Below, piece by piece: positions 1-5,743 of a DNA stretch of 5,743 nt. The position numbers and the translations under genes were made by a program. The notes under the pieces were generated by a model. That model did not search any database. It was given only the letters and a program-made list of their open reading frames with translations, and was not told the DNA's origin. The stretch comes from Chitinophagaceae bacterium (GTDB taxonomy: Bacteria; Bacteroidota; Bacteroidia; Chitinophagales; Chitinophagaceae): contig JAACZX010000168.1 of NCBI GenBank assembly GCA_009996555.1, positions 1-5,743 on the forward strand, read 5' to 3'. How positions within the stretch are numbered: position 1 is the stretch's first letter; the number at the start of each line of letters is the position of its first letter.

Positions 1-892
<892 letters not shown>

Positions 893-959
893 GTTGTTTG
901 CGCTGCAAAGAAAAGACATTCAACGGCAGCAACAAAGGATAAAAGGCAGTGAAATTGAT

Positions 960-967
960 TATTTTTA
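960..967 (+). promoter_or_regulatory. Weak -7-box candidate for the DUF4126 gene
   Basis: TATTTTTA matches the Bacteroidota -7 consensus TAnnTTTG at 5 of 6 defined positions and ends 19 nt before the ATG at 987. No TTTG is found at the expected -33 spacing. In AT-rich DNA such a match can arise by chance, so this is only a candidate. Confidence 0.22.
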
Positions 968-986
968 AGTACAACAAACGATTGTT

Positions 987-1553
987 ATGGATGTACAACT
1001 GGTTACAGCTGCTGCAATGGGAATTGCTTTGAGTGCCTGCTGTGGTTTCAGGGTGTTTGTGCCCATGCTGGGGGCCAGCTTTGCAGCGTGGCAGCAATGG
1101 TATAATTTACCAGCTGATATGCAATGGATGGGCTCGCTGCCAGCTTTGATCTGTTTTGCAACAGCAGCCATTTTGGAAATAACGGCATACTATATTCCGT
1201 TTGTAGATAATCTGCTCGATACTATTGCCACCCCATTAGCTGTTGCTGCCGGAACTATTCTTGCAGTTTCGTTTTTGCCCATTGCTGATTTTAATCCTTT
1301 GCTGAAATGGATACTGGCCATTATTGCGGGTGGGGGTGCTGCCGGAACAATTCAGGCAGGTACAGGTTTGTTACGTTTGTTTTCTTCAAAAACAACTGCA
1401 GGCACAGGTAATGCTGTTGTATCAACAGGTGAAAATGCAGCAGCGATTGGCGGCACAGCATTAAGCTTTTTTACGCCGGTAATTATTGCGGTGATGATGT
1501 TGCTGTTGATAGGATGGATATTGGTGAAGGGGCTGAGGAGGCTAATGAAATGA
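987..1553 (+). CDS. DUF4126 family integral membrane protein
   Basis: This 188-aa protein matches what I know of the DUF4126 family, whose biochemical role is not established. The opening segment GIALSACCGFRVFVPMLGAS (residues 12-31) and AYYIPFVDNLLDTIATPLAV (67-86) are the typical conserved blocks, followed by a glycine-rich membrane segment (IIAGGGAAGTIQAGTG, 112-127). Hydrophobic segments lie at about 5-30, 51-70, 80-100, 105-128 and 158-182, and the protein ends in a basic tail (KGLRRLMK), so an inner-membrane protein is expected. ATG 987 is the natural start because the family motif begins only about 12 residues later; no Shine-Dalgarno sequence precedes it. The gene is divergent from eno and convergent with gldA, so it is probably monocistronic. 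Its stop is 3 nt before a long palindrome. The family assignment rests on motif recall, not on a search. Confidence 0.85.
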   Translation: MDVQLVTAAAMGIALSACCGFRVFVPMLGASFAAWQQWYNLPADMQWMGSLPALICFATAAILEITAYYIPFVDNLLDTIATPLAVAAGTILAVSFLPIADFNPLLKWILAIIAGGGAAGTIQAGTGLLRLFSSKTTAGTGNAVVSTGENAAAIGGTALSFFTPVIIAVMMLLLIGWILVKGLRRLMK

Positions 1554-1556
1554 TGG

Positions 1557-1626
1557 CTGCTTACTCAAGGGTGACTATTCATCGTAACAAGATGCAATGT
1601 TATGCAGTCACACTTCGGGTAAGCAG
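1557..1626. repeat. Long imperfect palindrome filling the convergent DUF4126/gldA gap
   Basis: Pairing read directly from the sequence: 1557-1564 CTGCTTAC with 1619-1626 GTAAGCAG (8 bp, perfect); 1565-1566 with 1617-1618 (one G-U); bulged C1616; 1567-1569 with 1613-1615; a G-A mismatch at 1570/1612; 1571-1576 GTGACT with 1606-1611 AGTCAC (6 bp); an asymmetric internal loop at 1577-1582 opposite 1605; 1583-1589 CGTAACA with 1598-1604 TGTTATG (7 bp, one G-U); and an 8-nt loop at 1590-1597. That is about 26 pairs in 70 nt. It begins 3 nt after the DUF4126 stop and ends 6 nt before the gldA stop, so it could act as a 3' stem for both transcripts. Neither side has a U-tract, so it is not a classical intrinsic terminator. 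A REP-like or miniature mobile palindrome is an alternative. Confidence 0.8.
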
Positions 1627-1632
1627 ACAACG

Positions 1633-2526
1633 CTAAGCTGTTAAACTTCTGAACACATCTTCAAGATTATTATTATCACTCGTAAGTGAAAGGATGTTGA
1701 GGTTCTTTTCAATGCAAATCTGCAATAATTGTTTTTTTAATTGCTCTGGATCATCTGTGTTGAAATTCCATGTAGTTCTGTTTACTCTTGAAATATTCTG
1801 AATTTGATTAAACAACAGTTCATCCACTTCTTCTTTAATTTCAAGTGTAACTGAACACGAGTGGGCATTTTGCACCAGTTGCGAAAGCTTATCATCGGCC
1901 ACAATATTTCCTTTGTTGATGATGATCACCCGTTCGCAAATGGCCTGTACTTCCTGCATGATATGCGATGAGAATAGTACCGTTTTATTTTTTCCTAACT
2001 CTTTTATTACATTTCTTATTTCAACGATCTGGTTGGGATCAAGTCCACTTGTCGGCTCATCTAATATCAATACTTCAGGATCGTGAATAAGTGCAGCAGC
2101 CAAACCAACACGTTGCTTGTAACCTTTTGATAACTGCCCGATCTTTTTATGTGCTTCAGGTGTTAGGCCAACCTGTTCAATTGTTTTTTGGATTTTATCT
2201 TTTGGATTTTGTACCTGATGCACTTCAGCAATAAAGGAAAGATATTCACGTACATACATGTCGTAATACAATGCATTACTCTCCGGCAAATAGCCGATCT
2301 TTTGTTTAGTAGCCGTTGCGGTATCACTCACTTTTATATCGCACACCAGTGCTTCGCCGGCACTTGGCTGAAGATAACCGGTGATCATTTTCATGGTGGT
2401 GCTTTTTCCTGCACCATTGGGTCCAAGAAAACCAACGATCTCTCCTTTGTTTATTTTGAAAGAGATACCGTTTACTGCTTTCTGCTCACCATACATTTTA
2501 ACCAGGTTATTTACCTCAATGGACAT
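1633..2526 (-). CDS. gldA: Gliding motility-type ABC transporter ATP-binding protein GldA
   Basis: This is the ATPase subunit of an ABC exporter of the GldA type, expected to work at the inner membrane with GldF/GldG, which are not in the window. In Flavobacterium johnsoniae gldA also lies apart from gldFG. The 297-aa product shows Walker A GPNGAGKST (35-43), GYLPESNALYYDMYV (78-92) at the Q-loop position, with Glu instead of Gln as I recall for this family, the ABC signature LSKGYKQRV (132-140), Walker B and D-loop VLILDEPTSGLDP (152-164) with catalytic Glu157, and the H-loop His188. A C-terminal extension of about 85 residues follows. I chose ATG 2526 (MSIEV, the usual GldA beginning). A TTG six codons upstream at 2544-2542 keeps the frame open, but it forms the end of a -7 box and is unlikely to be the start. 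The stop is TAG at 1635-1633. A general DrrA-like exporter ATPase is the alternative, less likely. Confidence 0.9.
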   Translation of the reverse strand: MSIEVNNLVKMYGEQKAVNGISFKINKGEIVGFLGPNGAGKSTTMKMITGYLQPSAGEALVCDIKVSDTATATKQKIGYLPESNALYYDMYVREYLSFIAEVHQVQNPKDKIQKTIEQVGLTPEAHKKIGQLSKGYKQRVGLAAALIHDPEVLILDEPTSGLDPNQIVEIRNVIKELGKNKTVLFSSHIMQEVQAICERVIIINKGNIVADDKLSQLVQNAHSCSVTLEIKEEVDELLFNQIQNISRVNRTTWNFNTDDPEQLKKQLLQICIEKNLNILSLTSDNNNLEDVFRSLTA

Positions 2527-2541
2527 GTGCTGTGTTTGGAT

Positions 2542-2549
2542 CAAAAATA
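2542..2549 (-). promoter_or_regulatory. -7 box candidate upstream of gldA
   Basis: Read on the minus strand this is TATTTTTG, a full match to the Bacteroidota -7 consensus TAnnTTTG. It ends 15 nt before the preferred gldA ATG at 2526, which would give a 5' leader of only about ten nucleotides. No clear -33 TTTG is seen at 19-21 nt upstream. It matters for the start choice, because the alternative TTG start would be the last three bases of this box. Confidence 0.45.
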
Positions 2550-2602
2550 AATGAAATATCCAGAAAAATTATTCCGGCCAGTTTGCCGTTGCTGTCATCA
2601 CA

Positions 2603-4510
2603 TCAGGGAATAAGCAGAACGGTTCCTTTTTGTTTGTATTGTTTGCCGTTTCTTGTATAAGCAATTGTCCAGCTGTATAAACCGGCAGGAGCTTTTTGAT
2701 TATTGATGAGGCCGTTCCATCCATGAAAGAGATCGTTTGAAAAAAATATCTGCTGTCCCCAGCGGTTGTAAATTTTAAAATCAAATGCCTGGATCCGGAA
2801 GAATGCTTTTGCAAACAACACATCATTCAACCTGTCGCCATTGGGTGTAAATGCATTGGGTACAAAAATCATATCGGCACAATCTTTATACTCTACAAAA
2901 ATTTCATCAACCGCCACACCACAGGTATTACCAACCGCCACAGCGTAGATGCCGCCATTTGTAATGGTGATGCTGCTGTCGGTAACATTGTTACTCCATA
3001 AATAATAGTCAGCTAATGGATTTGCTGCATTTACTGTTAATGCTTCGTTTGCACAAAGAGTTGTATCAGCAGGTAATTGAACAGTGGGTGTATACGTACG
3101 GCTCACGATAAAGCTATCAACACGGTCGCATACTGCATCACTTGTCCTGACAATATATTTTCCCGTGTTGGTAATTGTCCGTTGCGGATTGGTACTCCCA
3201 TCACTCCATAAATACGATGTGGCAGCAGCCTGTTGTGCATCAGCAAAAAGCGTTTGTGCATCACAAAGCAATGTGTCTGTTGGCACCATGCGTTGCAGCG
3301 TGTTTGTCTGAATGCTGACGATGGCTGAATCACTACTTGAGCAACCACCTTTTGTAATTAACCGTACATGATACTTGCCATTGTTTGCAGCGCTCACATT
3401 CCTTACCCGCAATGTATCGCTACTCATATTTAGCGGATTGCCATTTATTGTCCATATATATGCAATGGCATCAACCGGAACAACAAGCAACAGATCTTTT
3501 GCCTCGCATACAGGCAAGTTGCTGTGCAGCAGGGGTGGGGTTGGTGCAAATACGTGAATAGGTATTGATGGTGATACAGAACGGCAATTGGCGGAATTAA
3601 TATTTGCCTGTTCAGCCACCAGCAAACGGTAGTTACCACTATCTGATTTCTGAATATTATTGATGGTAAGACTTGTGTTGTTGGCACCCGGAATATTGTT
3701 CCAGCCACTGCCATTGTTGAATTGCCATTGGTAAGCAGGAGCTGCATAAGAGCCGCCGCTTATAGTGGTGCCGATGGAAACATTATTGCCTGTACAGGCA
3801 TCGTTTGTGTTCAACATTGTACCACTCACTACAGGTGCAATCGTTGCACCGCACAATGTAAACTCAATATCATCAAGTGCAAGATCGTTCCCAAGTCCGC
3901 CAACCTGGTTGTTGAATATGCGAAGTATAACTGAATTTTCACCTGCAGGTAGCGAAAAGTTAAAACCATATTTTGTCCAGGTAAAGGAACTGAAACGGGG
4001 GATAACAGGTGTAACAAAATCAGACAATACATTGCCCGTAACAGCGCTTGCAATTTCAAAACGTAATACTGGGTCGAGCGGATCAGTTACGCCTGCTTTC
4101 AACAGGTTAGCTACCCATGCGGAGAAATAAAGTTGTGAACCGGAACAAAGGTTATCAACTCTTGTTTCGTAAAATTTTCCAGCTGTATAATCAGCATTCA
4201 CAATCATCATATTTCCGGAAAATGAACGGTCGTATCCTACATGCCAGGTGGAATATTGCGGTTGGCCATTTGCAATGTTCGCAGTTGTTTTGCGGATGGC
4301 GTATTCTCCATCGGCTATTGTTCCGAGGGAATCAAATGTATAGGTAGTCACTCCCGCCGGAAGTCTTGGCCCTGTTAGAGGTGAATTGAGATCTCCGCCA
4401 AAATTTTCATAAAATAATACATTGCTTGAACATTGCGCATACGATTGAATATGCAGCAATGTTAAAAGGGCAATCGTTGCCATAATCAGAAATGGCCTGG
4501 AGGTATACAT
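2603..4510 (-). CDS. Secreted Ig/PKD-like repeat protein with T9SS type B (gliding motility-associated) C-terminal sorting domain
   Basis: This 635-aa protein is predicted to be exported by Sec and then by the type IX system to the cell surface or medium. Residues 1-25 form a signal peptide with likely cleavage at SYA/Q; Cys27 is not in a lipobox. Residues about 30-220 are a beta-rich N-terminal domain seen in such proteins (FYENFGG, LPAGVTTYTF, MMIVNADY, LYFSAWVAN, LDDIEF). Four Ig/PKD-like modules follow at about 224-320, 322-400, 405-470 and 474-541, each with a Cys near both ends (239/309, 335/390, 416/461, 486/530), suggesting one disulfide each. Residues 544-635 are the type B sorting domain: FVPNAFTPNGDRLND (549-563), IYNRWGQQIF (580-589), WNG, and PAGLYSWTI (608-616). 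No enzyme motif is evident; adhesion or glycan binding is a guess. It is co-directional with gldA, with a 76-bp gap. The start ATG 4510 gives a clean signal peptide. Confidence 0.93.
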   Translation of the reverse strand: MYTSRPFLIMATIALLTLLHIQSYAQCSSNVLFYENFGGDLNSPLTGPRLPAGVTTYTFDSLGTIADGEYAIRKTTANIANGQPQYSTWHVGYDRSFSGNMMIVNADYTAGKFYETRVDNLCSGSQLYFSAWVANLLKAGVTDPLDPVLRFEIASAVTGNVLSDFVTPVIPRFSSFTWTKYGFNFSLPAGENSVILRIFNNQVGGLGNDLALDDIEFTLCGATIAPVVSGTMLNTNDACTGNNVSIGTTISGGSYAAPAYQWQFNNGSGWNNIPGANNTSLTINNIQKSDSGNYRLLVAEQANINSANCRSVSPSIPIHVFAPTPPLLHSNLPVCEAKDLLLVVPVDAIAYIWTINGNPLNMSSDTLRVRNVSAANNGKYHVRLITKGGCSSSDSAIVSIQTNTLQRMVPTDTLLCDAQTLFADAQQAAATSYLWSDGSTNPQRTITNTGKYIVRTSDAVCDRVDSFIVSRTYTPTVQLPADTTLCANEALTVNAANPLADYYLWSNNVTDSSITITNGGIYAVAVGNTCGVAVDEIFVEYKDCADMIFVPNAFTPNGDRLNDVLFAKAFFRIQAFDFKIYNRWGQQIFFSNDLFHGWNGLINNQKAPAGLYSWTIAYTRNGKQYKQKGTVLLIP

Positions 4511-4525
4511 TGTTTGCTGAGACCT

Positions 4526-4556
4526 TAAAAGTAGCGAAAGCTATCATACAAACAAA
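4526..4556 (-). promoter_or_regulatory. Candidate promoter (-33 TTTG, 19 nt, -7 TACTTTTA) of the T9SS cargo gene
   Basis: Read on the minus strand, TTTG (4556-4553) is followed after exactly 19 nt by TACTTTTA (4533-4526), which matches the TAnnTTTG consensus except for the last base. The -7 box ends 15 nt before the ATG at 4510, so the leader would be about ten nucleotides. The -33 element overlaps the T-rich tail of the terminator immediately upstream. Both elements and the spacing agree with the Bacteroidota sigma-factor consensus, making this the best-supported promoter in the window. Confidence 0.42.
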
Positions 4557-4583
4557 AAGCCCTTGCTAAACAACAAGGGCTTT
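4549..4583 (-). terminator. Intrinsic terminator on the minus strand, upstream of the T9SS cargo gene
   Basis: A perfect 10-bp stem, AAAGCCCTTG (4556-4565) with CAAGGGCTTT (4574-4583), encloses an 8-nt loop. On the minus strand the stem is followed by a T-rich tail (the last stem bases plus TTGTTTG), as in a Rho-independent terminator. On the plus strand the stem is followed by CATAAAAAA, with no U-tract, so the orientation is minus. No recognised minus-strand gene lies upstream of it within the window: the next gene to the right, acs, is on the plus strand. It must therefore end an unannotated transcript, attenuate a longer leader of the cargo gene, or act only as an insulator. Confidence 0.62.
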
Positions 4584-4602
4584 CATAAAAAACCAACCAT
4601 AT

Positions 4603-4643
4603 GAACAGACATCGAACAGATCAATAGGGTATTGTTCGTGTTC
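4603..4643. promoter_or_regulatory. Nested dyad with two GAACA and two TGTTC elements upstream of acs
   Basis: GAACAGA occurs twice 11 bp apart (4603-4609 and 4614-4620), and TGTTC occurs at 4633-4637 and 4639-4643. As a stem, GAACA (4603-4607) pairs with 4639-4643, CGAA (4613-4616) with TTCG (4635-4638), and CAATA (4622-4626) with TATTG (4630-4634) around a GGG loop. The right arm is continuous for 14 nt, and the left arm has two 5-nt bulges. The 11-bp spacing is about one helical turn, which fits a protein-binding site. It lies about 80 nt upstream of acs and about 95 nt upstream of the cargo gene, so it could serve either one, or be a stem of a minus-strand RNA. Confidence 0.4.
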
Positions 4644-4700
4644 TTTCAATATAAAAGACCTGTGTTGAATAAAAATCGCTGCACAAGCCTGCAATCTTTT

Positions 4701-4708
4701 TATATTTA
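4701..4708 (+). promoter_or_regulatory. Weak -7-box candidate for acs
   Basis: TATATTTA matches TAnnTTTG except at the final base and ends 16 nt before the acs ATG at 4725. No convincing -33 TTTG is found at the expected distance. The distance to the start codon resembles that for gldA and the cargo gene, which is the main reason to list it. Confidence 0.27.
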
Positions 4709-4724
4709 TGGCCCGAAAAAACGA

Positions 4725-5743
4725 ATGATGTCATATCCTTACCAGATTAAATCTTACGACGAGTACAAAGCAGCATATCAGAAAAGTGTTGATGATCCTG
4801 AAGCATTCTGGGGTTCAATAGCACAACATTTCCTGTTTCGCAAAAAATGGGACAAAGTGCTTGAATGGAATTTCAGAGAACCAAAAGTAGAATGGTTCAA
4901 AGGTGCAAAACTGAACATCACCGAAAATTGTATTGATCGGCACCTGGAAACCATGGGCGATAAACCCGCCATCATCTGGGAGCCAAACAATCCTGAAGAA
5001 CGTGTGCGTGTTGTAACGTACAACCGTTTGCACAAACGTGTTTGCCAGTTTGCACAGGTGCTCATTAATAATGGCGTAAAAAAAGGCGACCGTGTTTGCA
5101 TTTACATGGGCATGGTGCCTGAGCTTGCGTATGCAGTATTAGGTTGTGCACGCATTGGTGCAATACATAGTGTGATCTTTGGTGGCTTTAGTGCACAAAG
5201 TATTGCCGATCGTTTGTACGATGCACAGGCAGAGTTTATTGTTACCTGCGATGGTGCTTACCGGGGTAATAAAGATATTCCGCTTAAGAGTGTAATTGAT
5301 GATGCATTGATTGGTAACCGAACTGTAAAGAAAGTAATTGTATATACACGTACACGTACTCCTGTATCGATGTTAAAGGGCAGAGATGTGTGGTGGGAAG
5401 ATGAAATGGAACATGCCGAACACCAGGTTGAAAAGAATGGTGTTGTATCATTCCCCGCAGAAGAAATGGATGCAGAAGATCCCCTGTTCATTTTATATAC
5501 CAGTGGCTCCACCGGTAAACCCAAAGGGGTAGTGCACAGCAGTGCAGGATATATGGTGTGGACGAATTATACATTCGTGAATACATTTCAGTACAGCAAA
5601 GGCGATGTGCATTTCTGCACAGCTGATATTGGCTGGATTACCGGGCACAGTTATATTTTGTATGGCCCGTTAAGTGCAGGTGCAACTTCACTCATGTTTG
5701 AAGGTATTCCTACGTGGCCCGATGCAGGACGTTTCTGGGATAT
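4725..5743 (+). CDS. acs: Acetyl-CoA synthetase (acetate--CoA ligase, AMP-forming), N-terminal 339 codons; 3' end beyond window
   Basis: Acs activates acetate to acetyl-CoA in two steps, through acetyl-AMP, in the cytosol. The frame starts at tandem ATGs (4725 and 4728; MMSYPYQIKSYDEY) and is open to the right edge, giving about half of a usual ~630-650-aa enzyme. The N-terminal ACAS_N-type region includes FWGSIAQHF, KVLEWNFREPKVEWF and LNITENCIDRHL. It is followed by MVPELAYAVLGCARIGAIHS, GGFSAQSIADR (153-163), the YRGNK segment (179-183) near the CoA site, KGRDVWWEDEM, the P-loop-like AMP-binding motif YTSGSTGKPKG (258-268), and ADIGWITGHSY (300-310) with Trp304 in the acetate-pocket position. 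The hinge and the regulatory acetylated lysine lie beyond the window. Either ATG could be used; no Shine-Dalgarno sequence helps decide. It is divergent from the T9SS cargo gene across 214 bp. The degree of motif identity makes a propionyl-CoA synthetase or other acyl ligase unlikely. Confidence 0.96.
   Translation, partial: MMSYPYQIKSYDEYKAAYQKSVDDPEAFWGSIAQHFLFRKKWDKVLEWNFREPKVEWFKGAKLNITENCIDRHLETMGDKPAIIWEPNNPEERVRVVTYNRLHKRVCQFAQVLINNGVKKGDRVCIYMGMVPELAYAVLGCARIGAIHSVIFGGFSAQSIADRLYDAQAEFIVTCDGAYRGNKDIPLKSVIDDALIGNRTVKKVIVYTRTRTPVSMLKGRDVWWEDEMEHAEHQVEKNGVVSFPAEEMDAEDPLFILYTSGSTGKPKGVVHSSAGYMVWTNYTFVNTFQYSKGDVHFCTADIGWITGHSYILYGPLSAGATSLMFEGIPTWPDAGRFWD

Noticed and set aside
2542..2544. 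TTG start for gldA, adding six residues (MIQTQH).
   Set aside because: The TTG is the end of the TATTTTTG -7 box, and the downstream ATG gives the usual MSIEV beginning of GldA proteins.
2562..2595. Possible terminator after the cargo gene: a small CGGC/GCCG stem followed by AATAATTTTT on the minus strand.
   Set aside because: The stem is only about 4 bp with a 6-nt loop and the T-run is separated from it by several bases, too weak to call.
2669..4192. A 12-bp word CCAGCTGTATAA occurs twice, near 2669 and near 4179, inside the cargo gene.
   Set aside because: The copies encode different residues in different domains and share no flanking similarity; chance is sufficient.
4428..4436. Cys27 of the cargo protein (SYAQC) as a lipoprotein attachment site.
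   Set aside because: Gln precedes the Cys rather than Gly, Ala or Ser, and a normal Sec cleavage after Ala25 fits better, in keeping with a T9SS cargo.
4567..4587. Mini frame MKALVV on the minus strand overlapping the terminator stem, resembling an attenuator leader peptide.
   Set aside because: The codons are mostly dictated by the stem and loop sequence, there is no run of a regulatory amino acid, and no ribosome-binding signal is present.
4708..4728. Mini open frame MARKNE upstream of acs whose TGA overlaps the acs ATG, suggesting a coupled leader peptide.
   Set aside because: Its ATG begins in the last base of the candidate -7 box, so it would lie outside the mRNA if that promoter is real. 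Six codons with no regulatory codon pattern could easily arise by chance.

Overview
The window looks like chromosomal DNA from a Bacteroidota bacterium, most likely of the Chitinophagales/Chitinophagaceae type. This is inferred from a gliding-motility GldA-type ATPase, a secreted protein ending in a type IX secretion (T9SS) type B sorting domain, starts without Shine-Dalgarno sequences, and TAnnTTTG-like -7 boxes. No mobile element, CRISPR array, tRNA or rRNA is visible. The lineage is not proven by the window.

Layout from left to right. (1) Enolase (eno), minus strand: the first 253 codons are present and the C-terminal part runs off the left edge. (2) A 226-bp divergent intergenic region with degenerate AAGTCnG-type repeats facing each other. 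(3) A 188-aa DUF4126 membrane protein, plus strand. (4) A 79-bp convergent gap almost wholly filled by an imperfect 70-nt palindrome (about 26 possible base pairs). (5) gldA, minus strand, encoding an ABC-transporter ATPase. (6) A 635-aa secreted protein, minus strand: signal peptide, N-terminal beta-rich domain, four Ig/PKD-like modules and a T9SS type B C-terminal domain. (7) A 214-bp divergent intergenic region with a strong terminator that points the 'wrong' way (minus strand, upstream of the secreted-protein gene), a nested dyad, and candidate promoters. (8) acs, acetyl-CoA synthetase, plus strand: the first 339 codons are present and the rest runs off the right edge.

Functionally the window mixes central carbon metabolism (enolase in glycolysis/gluconeogenesis, Acs in acetate activation) with surface biology (GldA and a T9SS cargo protein). 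The gldA and cargo genes are co-directional with a 76-bp gap, but gldA has its own good -7 box, so they need not be one operon. The coding content is ordinary for the phylum. The parts worth a second look are the three intergenic regions: the palindrome at 1557-1626, the convergent repeats at 787-892, and the terminator plus dyad at 4549-4643, which could mark a small RNA. No new protein system is visible.
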